Below are positions 32,225-44,667 of a stretch of DNA of 64,000 nucleotides, piece after piece (positions within the stretch are counted from its first letter, which is position 1; every line of letters begins with the position of its first letter). The notes under the pieces were generated by a model. The model saw only the letters and a program-made list of their open reading frames with translations. It was not told where the DNA came from and searched no databases. The DNA is taken from NCBI RefSeq assembly GCF_025698545.1, contig NC_068567.1, positions 4,216,001 to 4,280,000 of the forward strand, in the 5' to 3' direction. A program made the translations under genes and the position numbers. This stretch comes from Gossypium raimondii (Eukaryota; Streptophyta; Magnoliopsida; Malvales; Malvaceae).

Positions 32225-34105
32225 ATGAACACTCTTCATTTCCTTATTTCACCCTTCCTCTTCTCATGCTTCCTTTCTCTTGTCTTGTCTTTTTCATCTC
32301 CTCAAACTCATCTCCCTAAGCAATGCCTTGATGACCAGAGAGCTCCTCTGCTGCAATTGCAGCATCATCTTTACTATGCCCCTAATTTTACTTTCTCTTC
32401 CAAATTTGACCTCTGGGATGTCAACACTGATTGTTGTTCTTGGGAAGGAGTCACTTGTGATGCTTATGGTCATGTCGTTGGCATTGATCTTAGTTACAAA
32501 AACCTTTCAGGCAGCTTCCACTCCATATTCGATCTCCATCGTCTTCAACGCCTTAATCTTGCTGGAAACAACTTTAGTACCACTCTGTTCTCGTATGGGT
32601 TTGATAAACTCCAAAATCTAACTCATCTCAACCTTTCAAGCTCATGTTTCCATGGCCAAATTCCAATGAAGATCTCACACCTAACAAGGTTAGTTTCTCT
32701 GGACCTATCTAGTCAAGGTGATTACTGTTGGAGAAATGGTTACGATTATAATTCAGCTACTTTAAAATTGGAGAAACCAAACTTCAAGACATTTATCAAG
32801 AATTTGAAGTTTCTCACGGAGCTTTATTTGGATAGTGTGGACATTTCAACTCAAAGTGCTAAATGGTGTGAAACCACATCTCTTGTACTTTCCAACCTGC
32901 GTGTGTTGAGTCTGTCAAACTGTGGTTTGAAAGGTCCATTATGTTCTTCACTCTCAAGACTCTCTTTTCTTTCCAAACTTATCCTTGATTGCAACCCAAT
33001 CTCTTATTTACCTCCCAATTTCTTGGTAAATTCCTCTCGTTTGGTTTCTCTCAGTTTGATGGGTTGCAGTTTGAATGGGCATTTTCCAACCGGAATTCTC
33101 TTATTGCCAAAAATTCAAAGCATTGACATTTCATTTAATCACCAACTTATGGGTCAGTTGCCAGAATTTCCAGCAAACAATGCATTACTGAGTCTGTCAC
33201 TTCATGACACAAATTTCAGTGGAAAACTACCTGAATCGATTGGTAATCTTAAGTTCCTGACAAATTTAGACCTTTCTGATTGCAATTTTTTTGGACCCAT
33301 TCCATCGTCAATTGCAAATCTTAGTCATCTGGTGAACTTGGTTCTAAGTTCAAACAAGCTTTCTGGATCAATACATTCTTCTTTATTTACTCTTCCATCG
33401 TTGAAGAACCTGTATCTTGGAGAAAATCAATTGGTTGGGAAAATTGATGAGTTCCCCAATGCATCTTCTTCTTTGATTCAAGAATTAAGTATGGGAAATA
33501 ATTATTTAACAGGACCAATCCCAAAGTCAATCCTTCAACTTCCATGGCTTGAAAAACTTAATATTGGAGACAATAGCTTTAGTTTTATGAAGCTTGACAT
33601 GTTTGTCCAACTCAACAACTTAAGGACTCTTGGGCTAAACAATATAAGCTTGTTAATTGAAAGCGACAACAGAAGTCTTCCTTTTCCCCAATTAGAGACC
33701 CTAAGGCTAAGGTCATGCAACCTTACTGAATTTCCAGAATTCATTAAAAGGCAAGACAAGTTGGTTGGCTTAGATCTTTCGAACAACCATATCCATGGTT
33801 TTGTGCCCAATTGGTTGTGGAAGAGCAGTCTTTCATGGGTAGACCTATCTTTCAATGTGATTGATTTTCCAAAACAGCTTCCCTTAAATGATGCAAACAT
33901 CTCAATTCCAATGTTGAAAAAATTCGAAGCATCTTATAACAATTTGAGTGGCCCAATTCCAAATTGGTTATGCAATATGAGTCAACTTAGCATTTTTGGT
34001 GCATCTAATAAACATGTTAACATGAGAATAAACATGTCAACTCTGATAATCAGTAGAAAGAAAACTCAACATAACCCTGTCTCTAGACCTCCCTTTTACT
34101 ATTAA
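32225..34105 (+). pseudogene. RLP2: LRR receptor-like protein truncated in mid-LRR, 626-aa open frame
   Basis: Its promoter, signal peptide, N-cap cysteines and about the first 20 LRRs are intact and closely match RLP1. It lacks 24–25 residues that RLP1 has after LNDANFSFPMLT. RLP homology ends abruptly at about 34,010, at GCATCTAATA|AACATGTTAAC, where sequence belonging to the 3' flank of the GNAT gene begins. The frame stays open for ~32 unrelated residues and stops at 34,105, the last 69 bp being antisense to the GNAT copy C coding end. The remaining LRRs, island, C-cap, membrane helix and tail are missing. There is no internal stop or frameshift before the junction, so if expressed it would be a secreted LRR protein. 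Pseudogene is the default reading; a functional decoy is possible. Confidence 0.85.
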
Positions 34106-34597
34106 ATACTTCCTCAAAACACCTTCTCTTTGGAACCCAGCTTTTTCAAGCACCCTTTGAGACCCCACATTTTCAACATCAACCAAAGCCTCGAGTCTCT
34201 CCAAATGTGGCCATTCAACAAATATGGTCTCAACCACCATCTTCACAGCTCTCGTTACAATCCCTTTACCCCAATATTTGAATGCCAAAACATACCCAAG
34301 TTCACCCCTGCATTTATCATTGCCTGAATTTGCACTTACCGAAATAGCACCAACCGGTCGGTCGTCAATACATATTGCTCTTAACCAAGGATGAGGCACA
34401 ACAATGTTCTTTATGTAATTCAAGCCATCTTCTTTGTTGGTATAAGGTTCCCAAGTACAGAAACGTGTCACTTTTTCATCACTGGCCCAGACCATGAAAT
34501 CATCCACATCTGAAACTTGTAATGGTCGGAGAGATAGGTTGGGATATTCATCTTTGGCTTTGATTTGGTCTGATTGAACAACAGAGGTTACTGCCAT
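34037..34597 (-). CDS. GNAT-family N-acetyltransferase, copy C, 186 aa
   Basis: Intronless, ATG at 34,597–34,595. The protein is identical to copy B except for one residue near the C terminus (VMLSF against VMFSF), and the flanks are near-identical for over 2 kb, so B and C separated very recently. The same acetyl-CoA loop (KYWGKG) and family features are present. A minus-strand TATATAT lies at 34,687–34,693. Its 3' end overlaps, in antisense, the last 69 bp of the truncated RLP2 frame. It lies upstream-to-downstream in the same orientation as the HMT gene to its right. Intact and presumably functional; substrate unknown. Confidence 0.9.
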   Translation of the reverse strand: MAVTSVVQSDQIKAKDEYPNLSLRPLQVSDVDDFMVWASDEKVTRFCTWEPYTNKEDGLNYIKNIVVPHPWLRAICIDDRPVGAISVSANSGNDKCRGELGYVLAFKYWGKGIVTRAVKMVVETIFVEWPHLERLEALVDVENVGSQRVLEKAGFQREGVLRKYLIVKGRSRDRVMLSFLSTDYQS

Positions 34598-36532
34598 GCT
34601 GGGTTTCTTGTAAAAAAATTTGGGTTAATCTCTGAATGTGTAATTAATTTGAAGTTTTGGATGAGAACTAAGAAGATTAGGTTTGGTATATATTGGTAAA
34701 CTAAAAGATGATAGCTTGGAGAACTTGGTAGGAACCTTAGCCAAACTATGCTGCTTGGTGCTTTCCTTTTTGAGTGAACAGCCGCCCCTTTTGAGTCAAG
34801 AACTAAGGCAGGTAGACATGAATTTATTTGATTATTTGACCACAAAAATTGGTAGGCAAACTTAAAGGAAAAATTTTGACTTTAATTCATCTAACTTAAT
34901 TTAGAATGTCAAATTAAAGTAAAATTTTAAATAATCAACAAGTTTTTTTCAAAATTGATCTAAAAAAGTTGATTATTTATGAAAATAATTTAGGTACAAA
35001 AATGATATGTTTTCTATAGTTCAAGTCGACACCATCCTCCATCATCCCGTAATGATTATCCTGTCTATTAAAAATATTTTTTTGCTAACAGAGTGTTCAT
35101 TGACATCAATATATATATATATTTCAAATATAATTAAAAAGTACGGATATTTTATGATTAAAAATTTAAAAATTAATAGGTGCCCGTATTTATGTTGTCA
35201 ACACTAATTCAAACTTTTTTAAAAAAATTTATCAGTACTTTTTATGTCGACGCTCTTGTTGCCATCACCTATTAAAAGATTTATTTTTTTTATTTTTTAT
35301 AATCCGATAAGCTTCTTTATTGTTCTTATTAGTTTAATAGGCATAAGAAAAATTATTATGCTTCAAGTGCAAGTAGATGTGCTGCTGATTAAACTAATGA
35401 GGGCAATATGTTTTGCCGCCCAAGCCAAGCCATCTGAGTCACCCCTTTTTTCCCAATTCTTTTATATCTTCAACCAAGGTTTTCTTTTTGCCGGCGTTCT
35501 TGTTGCCGGAACCTATTAAAATAAAATTTTTTAATTTTTAATCGCAAAATATTTGTATTTTTTTAATTATATTTGAAATATATATATACATATATAAGTG
35601 TAGGCGAACACAACGCCGATATAAAAAAATCATTTTTTATAGATTGATCAATCATTATATGATTATGGAAGGTGGTGCTGACAGCGAGATTGTCAGCGCC
35701 AATATGAACTGTAGAAAACAGGTTATTTTCATACAAGATTTTACACTTGATCATTTTGAAAAAAAAAACTCTAAACAAATGTTAAATATAATGGTAACAT
35801 TGTAATTCTGAAGAGAGAACATATGCTCAAACCTTCGAGATAATATTGTCAGGAGAAGCAGTTACGAACCTCGAACATAAATCGTAAATCGAATACGAGG
35901 AATAAAAAAAATAAGAATTTTAAGAATATTTTAATATTAAATGGAACAGACAAATATGGTGATTAGATTTTGCGCATTGTATTTTAAAGAGGCTTTTTTG
36001 GTGCCCTTATTTATTTATATTATCAATTTTAACTAAAAGAGATCCCCAGATTTGGACCAAACAGAAAAGATCCCCAGAATATATTGAAGATCTTAGTCCA
36101 ATGGCAGTAATCCAAGTTGACAAATCTCCTTTTTGTTCTCCATTGTATTGAAGACCTCCATTACACTCAAATGGTCAAAGCTTGGTCATAATAGTACTAC
36201 AGGGATGGTGAATTAGGCCTTAGTTCCTAATTTCCTGAATTGAATGAGGTTTCTGCAATTTGTTTTTGGTAGAATTTTTAAGCTTTGAGAGGTTGCTGCC
36301 ATTGTTGGAGTGCTTTTCTGTTGCCTGCAATAGCCAACTTAACTGAGCTTTTCTTTGGCTTATATTCACATACATACTGTGCATTTCTGCATTTTTTTTT
36401 TATTATATCATAGACTGCTCTGCAAGGAAAGCAGCCTTTTATTACATTGATTCTCATTAGTAGGTTTCTGCTGCATTAAGGTTTCATTAGTAGATTTCTG
36501 CTGGACATTACAAGGGGAACAAGAAGAAAATT
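34598..36532. other. GNAT-C promoter, foldback element copy and spacer up to HMT
   Basis: About 34,012–36,190 is a near-identical copy of 26,501–28,688, including the foldback element (here ~34,925–35,780). After ~36,190 it continues as uninterrupted spacer (GGGATGGTGAATTAGGCC...), unlike copy B. From ~36,300 it runs into the HMT 3' flank (CATTAGTAGATTTCTGCTGG), which also flanks the HMT exon fragment at 26,293. No gene. Confidence 0.8.
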
Positions 36533-39500
36533 TCAGGACGATTTGTCAAAGAGAGCCCTTGATATAGCTCTTATGGTGTTAGGAGTAGTCCTACAGCAAC
36601 CACCAAAGAGACAAGCTCCTGCATCTCTCCATTTCCCTACATATGACACAAAATCCTCTTCTGTTTCCCCTCTTGTTTTCTGCATTTCCACAAAAAAAAA
36701 ATCATTTCAGTTCTAAAGATTTCATTACAAAAGCTACAAAAAAGAAAAAAACTGCTCACCTCCCATTGCTTGGTTTCTCCATTGTAAGTCTCACCACTGT
36801 TGGGATATATGATCACTGGTTTATTTGTCACCTGATGATTCCAATGTCATGGTAAGAAATTCTAGTTTAGTACTACAATGAGCGAGTGGTTCACACATGG
36901 ATTCCGAGAGCCAGGGGAACGGGGAGAATCTGGTGATATCAGGGCTAGGTATGAGCCCTTCCGGATAGGTAAGTATCCTACAGTCGTAGAGTTATCGAGT
37001 GTTGTACTTGACATGACCTTGTGATGGCTCATAAAACGAGCATGTGAGTGTCCTTAGTTGGGCAAGCCCTTTGTGGTACCTTACACTTAGCTCGGACGGC
37101 AGACGCGAATGCGAGATGTCACGTTCCATTGTCGGAACAATTCAAACCATCTCAATTAATCTCATCTACTTTAGAATGGAAAACGGGGTATGGTTGTATA
37201 TAATTCATATCATGATGGTGGAATACACTTAAACATGAACAATTGGGCCCACATACATTAATTTGGGATGATATGAGGTGAAAGATGAAGTTAGGATTCG
37301 AATTCAAACTCAAATTATCAAAATTCAACAAGTCTCGAGACATGCTTTTCCCGTTTCAGACCCCTAGCTTCAAAGTTGATTGTCTCAAGACAATAACCCT
37401 TGAGTCTCGAGACAAATATAGGTAAGCCTTGGAGGGGTTATTTGTATAGACCAAATGAGGGGTTACCTTTCTAATAGAGAGAATGAGTCCATGGATGAGC
37501 CTTGGAGGGGTACAGTTGATGCCTACAGCAACAACTTGGCTGCATGAATCTGCAATTTTGGCACATTCTGTAATGGGATCACCACTAACCACATTGGTTC
37601 CATCTGTTGAACTAAATGAAAACCAAGCTGGGATGTCTATATTTTCCTCCTTGAGAAGCTCTACGTATGCCTGCACTCGGATTTCAACCAAAATCATCAT
37701 TACATACATAACGTTACGTCCGTTATTTTACGGTCAATTAACAAATACCTGAGCTTCTAGCTTGTTTGGAATTGTTTCGAACGCAATGAGATCGGCACCC
37801 GAGTTGGCCAAAATCTGCAGCCTTCTCCTATGGAACTCCTTCAATGTTTCCAATGTCACCGAAGCACCATAGTTGCCACTGTAAACAGGAACACCATGAA
37901 TCAATGAGACATATTGCAAGAAAACTGATTATAAAAACCGAATATGGTACCTATACTCGGATCCATCAGCCAAATAAGCACCATAGCTGCCGACTGAAGC
38001 GGCAACTAGAACCGGATGTCGATCAATTTTCGGACTATCAAGGAAGTCCCAATAACCTTTGGCACATCTTTGGAGATAAATTTCGCGAGCTTCACATGCA
38101 ATTTCAACACTTCTCTTGATTAAAGTTTCAGCTTCTTCAATCGATAGACCTTTGGCTTCAAAACCCTGAATGGTGGCCTGATATGATGCACCTATAATCA
38201 CATTTGCACCTGCTTCAAGGTAATCTAGGTGAACCTGCAAATAGTAGTACATCAAACACGTCAATAACCAAACAAAATGGACTAAACAAATTTCATATTA
38301 CATATTGGTCAAATTATGCTCTCAGTCACTATACTTAATAAAATTTGAGATTTAATCCTTGTATTTTAAAAAATTTAAGAACTAAATCCTTTAACTATTT
38401 TCATTTAAAAACCCTAACCCAATCGTTGACACTGTTAATATTTTCCGTTAAATTTATCATCTATACAATCATATGATTATACCAGCTTTAAACGTGACTA
38501 AATTATATTATACTTACGATGTGAGTGAAAAAAATACTAAAATCATATTTGTAAAATATTTAAAATATATTTATCTTTTACATTAATAATAATGAATAGT
38601 TGAGTCATCCAATTTTGGAGAATTCTAGGACTTTGTCTCACTTTCAAAAAGGTTGTTTAGACTAAAAAGGATGGAAAATGAAATGTCAGTGATACTTAAC
38701 ACAATTGGACCAATTTTGGGTAGGAAAGCATTTGCCAATAGCCCCTACTTTTAATTAAAAAAAAGGAATTTTAAATTAATTACAAATATGAGTTTGTCTC
38801 ACCCTTTATACAACCGATTGAATATTAATTCAATTGATATAGACATTGTCGTTAATACAAGAGGATGTGAGTTCGAATGAGCGCGTTATTCTTCTATTTA
38901 TGATGAGTTGAGAAAAAAAAGTGTAAATAGTCCTAAATACTGTATTAGAAAAAACAGATATGATCGAAATTATGCTTATATAAATGAATAAAAAAATTAA
39001 ATTATAATATAATATGGATATGTTACCGGAAATAGAAATAGACAGATGTCATGAAAACCTCACATGACAGCATAAGAAAACCTCTTAGCTGTCAAGTATA
39101 GGTTTTTACACGTGGCTGTCTCATTACAGATATTAAATAAGATTAATAACATAATAATATGTGAATTAAAAATTAATTTCCATTCCACCTAAAAGTTGCT
39201 TACAGGAGAAAACAGATCCTAAAACCTTAAATCTGAGATCTAAAGACTTATAAGTATATTTATTATTTATAAAAATATTTAATATTTATTTATTTTAAAT
39301 AAAATCATGAACTGTGCATCAATAATAAAGTCAAACCTCAAACCCTAAATTTGGAATTTAAAGTTTAAAGCTCAAACGAAGAGTTTAGAGTTCAGATTTC
39401 AAGTTTATAATTTAAAGTTTAGGGTTTGAATTTAAAATTTAGGATAAAAAGTTACAAAATTATGTGTAAATGATATAAAAAATTATTCAAATGTCAATTA

Positions 39501-40105
39501 ATAATTGGAAAAAACCACGAATGATGTGATAATTCATTTTTCATTAAACAAACACCTTCAATGGCGGAGCTAAGGAGTAAGCAGGGCCCAACCCCTAAAA
39601 TAGATTTTTTTTTTCTATTTAGACCCTTTATAATTTATAAACTTTTAAATTTATAATAGTAAAATTACACTTTAAATCCTAAAAATAATAAAAATTAAAT
39701 TAAATTTTTAGCTTCACCGCTGAACCTCAAACAAAAATAGGGGAAAAATAGTTTACATTCAATCAAAGTGTGATAATTTAAAAATAGGGGGAAAACCTGT
39801 TTGTCGTGTTATACTTCATTACCCCGACAATCAAACAAAAACCAGAAATTTCTTTTTACTTCTTTCAGAAATCCTATGTGGTAATGAAGAGACATGCAGT
39901 CGAAGTTTGAGAAGGAAATGGAAAGTACCCTTCGAACCAGTTGGGGAAAAGAGATAAGACATTTGGCACTCCATAGAGGATCATTGAGGTCTTGACCATG
40001 GCGTTCAAGCTCGGTGGCCAACCCACCGTCCACCACCGCATAACCACCGCACCCTGCTAGAAAATCTGCCATAAACGACGACGGTTCCACGCCTTCCAAT
40101 CCCAT
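36533..40105 (-). CDS. HMT: Homocysteine S-methyltransferase, 6 exons, 337 aa
   Basis: Exons in coding order: 40,105–39,929, 38,234–37,951, 37,878–37,749, 37,670–37,467, 36,831–36,760, 36,679–36,533; all GT–AG with consistent phase. It transfers a methyl group from S-methylmethionine (or AdoMet) to homocysteine, giving methionine, in the cytosol; in plants this is part of the SMM cycle. Seen: [19 protein letters not shown] at the N terminus, [47 protein letters not shown]. The three zinc ligands are also present: C250 in AVGINC and C317/C318 in GGCC. Length matches plant HMTs (~330 aa). The start ATG giving MGLEGVEP was chosen over an upstream non-ATG extension. Exon 6 was copied to 26,343. 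Closest to the HMT1/HMT2 type by remembered motifs. Confidence 0.95.
36832..37466 (-). other. HMT intron 4 with possible inserted sequence
   Basis: 635 bp, much larger than the two introns on either side of exon 3. About 36,870–37,140 is less AT-rich than the surroundings (GGGAACGGGGAGAATCTGG, GCTCGGACGGCAGACGCG) and may be a fragment of an inserted transposon; I could not identify which. Confidence 0.4.
38235..39928 (-). other. HMT intron 1 with SINE and dispersed-repeat insertions
   Basis: 1,694 bp. It contains SINE family 1 copy c (38,818–38,985, plus strand) and a copy of the 'cactttaaatcc...' dispersed repeat (39,555–39,715). The stretch 39,330–39,440 contains many short TTTAGAGTTTA-like degenerate repeats. 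Confidence 0.65.
38818..38985 (+). repeat. tRNA-derived SINE family 1, copy c (in HMT intron 1)
   Basis: Degenerate A box (TTAATTCAATTGATAT), B box GAGTTCGAATG, GCGCGTTAT and the same tail (AAAAAACAGATATGATCG) as copy a. It lies antisense to HMT. Confidence 0.65.
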
Positions 40106-41484
40106 TCCCGGTAAAAAGAAATTAAGAGAGCTAAGTTCCGGCAATTAAAGCTTTTTCAAAGGAGATTAGAAGAAGAATAAAGGAAGTGAAGGTGGCGATT
40201 ATTTTAACTTTGCAGTTGTCGTAAGAATACACACGTAACCATTTTATAGTTGCAGGGTTTCTTGTTAATTTACAAGTTTCTCCTTGGAAGTGGTTTCAAC
40301 CCAAAAAAATCTTTTATTATTTATTATATCGTATTATTTTAAAATAAAATGTTGTTTCTATCATTTATTAAATTTTGAATATTATCCACAAATGTTGAGT
40401 GGCATATTTAGATTTGAGTTTGACCTTATAAATTTTTAAAAAATATTATAAAAATCATCCAATTTCAAGATTAATTATGGGAATGACTTGATTTTTACAC
40501 CTTAAACCTTAAACCCTAAACCCTAAACCCTAGACCCTAAATCCTAACAGCACCACCTTAAAAATCTAAAAAAAACAATCAACTTTTTTGGTGCTGCATA
40601 ACAAATTGGCGGCATCGGACTGGAGCATGTAGAGGTAAAACATTTAGGGATCAGATGAAGTAATTACCCTTTTTAGATTGACTTGAAAAAATAGTGTCAA
40701 ATGAGAGTCCTGAACGTTTTTCCCCTTTTTTGGGGGGGGATATATTGGGTGGTGCCAGCTGGGAAAGTAGCAGCACCCAATTCTACCGTAGAAATTAGGT
40801 CATTCCCATAATTAATATTGAAGTTGAGTTATTTTCATAATTTTTTAAATTTATAGAGTTTAATTCCTAAAAAAAGCCTTAAATTTCAATGGAAGAGGAG
40901 TTCGAATGTTGGAAGTGACATTGTTGATAGGGGTAACCATGAACTCCAAAAATAAGTGATAAAATAACCATTAAAAATATAAAAATAATATTTGAAAATA
41001 ATTTATTTGATTTTAAATTATGCTTCATATCCTTATTAAATTATATTTTATTATGACTTAATTATTTAATATTTTACATATATTTAATAATCCAAAATAA
41101 AAACAATTCAAAAGATTTTCTCTATAAAAATGTGAAAATGATAAATAGATAAGAGCTACATATCGTTAAAGGAAAATAAATTCAATTTATTTTAATATTA
41201 TATTATATTATAAAAACTTTAGGTTTAATATTTGACTTTTATTTTAGAATAATGTGAAATGTTTAAAAATAATGATACAATGTAGGATATATATTTTATA
41301 ATTTAAATATATATTTATCAAACAATCTAATTATATTTCAGTAATTAATTTTAAATAATAAATCAAATAGGTTTATAACTTAAACTTTTAATACATAATT
41401 TTCAACGCGACACTTAATGTTTTTAGTTTATCAAACAACACCTTAAATAATTATGATGAATAAATACTATAAATTATGTAAAAT
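40106..41484. other. HMT upstream region and AT-rich spacer with a telomere-like tract
   Basis: The HMT promoter is the first ~200 bp. About 40,503–40,548 is a degenerate run of plant telomere-type units (AAACCCTAAACCCTAAACCC). It is followed by a pair of complementary GGTGCTG / CAGCACC segments (~40,548 to ~40,776), suggesting another small foldback. The rest is AT-rich and without genes. Confidence 0.5.
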
Positions 41485-41988
41485 ATCTATACAATTATTT
41501 AAACCCCGGTGAGTTGTTTCATAGGTTAACCGAGTACCGACTCGATTGAGAAAATACTAATATACCCTTTCTATTAAATGATTACTATTATTATCTTGAT
41601 GGTGTATTTGTCTTTTCATACTTCTATATACTCTTTAAATAAAAGATCTAAAATTAATATATCCAAAAATTGAACATGTGTTGAATAGATTTATAAACGA
41701 GTTCTTTACCACTACACCAATAATCATTATTGAGAAATTTTAAAAATATTTTTTACATAAAATGTTTTCTTTCACGCACATTGTATATCTATACCATTAT
41801 TTAAACCCCGATTGAGTTAACATGTTGGTGTCATGAGTTAATCGAATATCATCTCAGTCGAAGAAAAGACTAAATATGCCATTTCTATTAAATTATTACG
41901 ATTATTACTTTGATGACATTTTTGTTTTTCATACTTTTATATAATATTTAAATAAAAGAACTAAAATTAACATATATAGGGATTCAAC
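41485..41988. repeat. Tandem duplication (~300 bp), second copy interrupted by a MITE
   Basis: About 41,485–41,700 (TATTTAAACCCCGGTGAGTT... AAAATTGAACATGTGTTG) and 41,785–41,988 plus 42,614–42,650 are two copies. The first shows AAAATTGAACATGTG where the second is split by the hAT-type element at 41,989, giving a natural empty site. Confidence 0.8.
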
Positions 41989-42613
41989 TAGACCTGATCA
42001 TAGGTCAGGCCATTCGGCCCGCCCGAAAAGTAGGAAGGTTTGGGCAAAAATATAGGCACTAAAAATGAGCTTGGGAAAAAATAAGGCCCGTTTTAAAAAC
42101 GGTCCGGGCCTCGGGTAAGATATTTTTGGTCCGAGCCCGGCTCCGCCTGAATTTACTAAATGACAAAAAAAATCTGCTACTTTTTTTGTTATTTTAATGA
42201 TATTTTCTTGTTGTCTTCTCCCTATTTTGCTACTATTTCACTATTATGTTGTTATTATTTGGATATTGTATAACACTTGTTTTATTGTTAATTTTGTTAT
42301 TATTTTAGAGATATTTTCTTGTTAAGTTGCTTATATCTTAGTATTATTTATGTATACATATTTTCTAAAATTTATTTTCAATTTGTTCGCGAATATTTAT
42401 TTCAATGTTTTTAGTATTTTTGATGGATTATATATATTTAAAAATTATGTAAAAAAATAAATATAATATAAAAAAATTATGGGCGGACCGGGTCGGGCCC
42501 AAGTTTTAGCATTTTTATTTGGGTTGGGCTTGGACAAATTTTTAGGCCTATTTTTGGGTTAAACTCGGGCCTAAATTTTTGTTCAAACCCGACTTGGCCC
42601 ATGATCACCTCTA
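41989..42613. mobile_element. hAT-type MITE, 625 bp
   Basis: Starts TAGACCTGATCATAGG; the complement of its right end reads TAGAGGTGATCATGGG. Flanked by GATTCAAC (41,981–41,988) and GATTGAAC (42,614–42,621), an 8-bp duplication with one mismatch, confirmed by the empty site near 41,675. The ends are GC-rich (GGCCCGCCCG, CGGGTCGGGCCC) and the core AT-rich. No transposase. A shorter relative lies at 50,233–50,372. Confidence 0.85.
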
Positions 42614-42621
42614 GATTGAAC

Positions 42622-43833
42622 ACATGGTTAATAGATATATAAACTAATTTAAACTAACTTTTTCATTTTAATTCCGTACATATTGCATATGTGTTGTTGT
42701 TATTATTATTAGTTTCAAATAATACATTTTTTATTGTATATTATTTTTAAACATATATTTCTATCTTAATAATATGATTTCCACACGCGTATGCATGTGA
42801 TAAAATATCTAATATGAATTAAAATAATAATAATAATAAACACAACCAAATGCATATTTATTCTTTAAAAATGGAATCACAATGACAAATTAAATATATA
42901 TATATATATATATAATAAAATGCCATAAATTAATACATAATTGCTTTTTATTAATGTTTTTCTTTTTCTTTTTTTTTCATATTGGTTTATGGTTGCTTAC
43001 TAGTTCGGCTTCGTATGGAATTTGAAAACTCTTTTTACGTCAAATTTTGCTATTAGATCCTATAATTTATATAAATTGTAGATTTAGTATCTGTATTTTA
43101 ATTTGATTATTTTAGCCCTTGTACTTTTAGAATTTAAGAATCTACAAAAAATCATTAAGTTATGTTATTCTTTTAAAATTTTAATGTATCAAATATATTA
43201 TCACATGTGTAATATTATGTATGTCTATTATTTTTACATAACGATCGTCGTTCGCATTAAGACTAAAATTTTAAAATTAAAAATACAGCCACTAAGAATA
43301 ATCCAATTGATGAATGTGGACTGAATCTATAACTTTACTCGTGATACAGGACTAATGACATAATTTAACACGAAGTATGATAAAATACAGCTGGAAAGAA
43401 ATACTCTATGGAATTAAATTATTATTGTTATTTATTCTGTAATTAAAAAATCGAAATTAAGTGTAATAACATTGGGTCAAACAATATTATCATTGCCTAA
43501 AGGTTTGAACTTTATAATAAAGATATGATGAAGACAGAACATGAGTGGAAGCATATTAGCATGTAATGGAACTAAAAAATATAGAGATGGAACATGTTCA
43601 TCTTAGCTTTACCCAACAAAACCAGTATCGAATCCAGCCATTTATGGTGCTGCAACTTTTTTTTTTTTTAAGATCTTATCCCAAATTATATAGGTTGTGT
43701 CCTGCATGGATCACTGTTGTATATATATATTTAGAAAATAATTAGACACATAAACAGATCGGAATTTATTTATTTTTTATTATGCTGTTTTCTTTATTTG
43801 TTAAGAGAATCAAGTTTTCGTATGAAATTACAA

Positions 43834-43874
<41 letters not shown>

Positions 43875-44667
43875 AAGTAAAGGAAAGGGATGTGGAACCC
43901 ATTCTTTCTTTCTTCGGTAAAATTCGATTTGATTTGAAAAAAGGAACGAAAATAAATTTGAATTTTGAGTTTCAAGTTTCGAGTTTGAGTTGAATTTTAC
44001 AGTTCGAATAACTGATTGGTATAAATACCCAGAGGCGAATCTAGGCGGATTGGCATGGCTCGGCCCCTGAAATGGAAAATTTTCTATTTTGGTCCGTTAA
44101 AATTTTTAAAATTTTAAATTAGTAAGGGTAATATTACACTTTGGCTCCCTGAAAATGATAAGATGTTGATTTAATCATTTGAAAATTACAATTTAATATC
44201 TGCCTCCTAACAAAATTTTCTAACTTCGCCCCTGTAAATACCAATTTCATCTCTGTCAACTTTTAAAATAAACAAAATAGTTTCTCTCAACAAGAATTAC
44301 AAAAAAAAATATATATTTATATTTTCTAAAACAATTACTAAATAATATATAAAAATTTTAAAATTTTTTAAAATAATAATTTTGGGACCTAAATAAATTA
44401 ATTAATAATTCAAGTTATCATCTTGAAGCATCTTATTTTGAAAAAGTTTTCGAATATATCAGTTCCAAATTTATATGCTCTAACATGGAATTAGTTACAT
44501 TGTAGCAAGATTTTAATTTGACATATTTAAATTTTTTTAATTTAACTCAAATAATTTTACTCTATTTGATTCGACTCGACTCAATAAAACAATATTCATC
44601 AACTCAATTAACTCAATTTTTTCACTGAACTCGACCCAACGCTCACCTATATTCACACAAAATCATG
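42622..44667. other. AT-rich intergenic region
   Basis: Holds (TA)n tracts (about 42,894–42,914 and 43,838–43,873), a half-foldback with 'ttagatcctat' and 'aggactaatgac' ends (~43,055–43,370), and a copy of the dispersed 'ctttggctccct' repeat (44,030–44,235). No gene seen. Confidence 0.55.

Noticed and set aside
37483-37752. Plus-strand open frame over HMT exon 4
   Set aside because: Antisense shadow of HMT.
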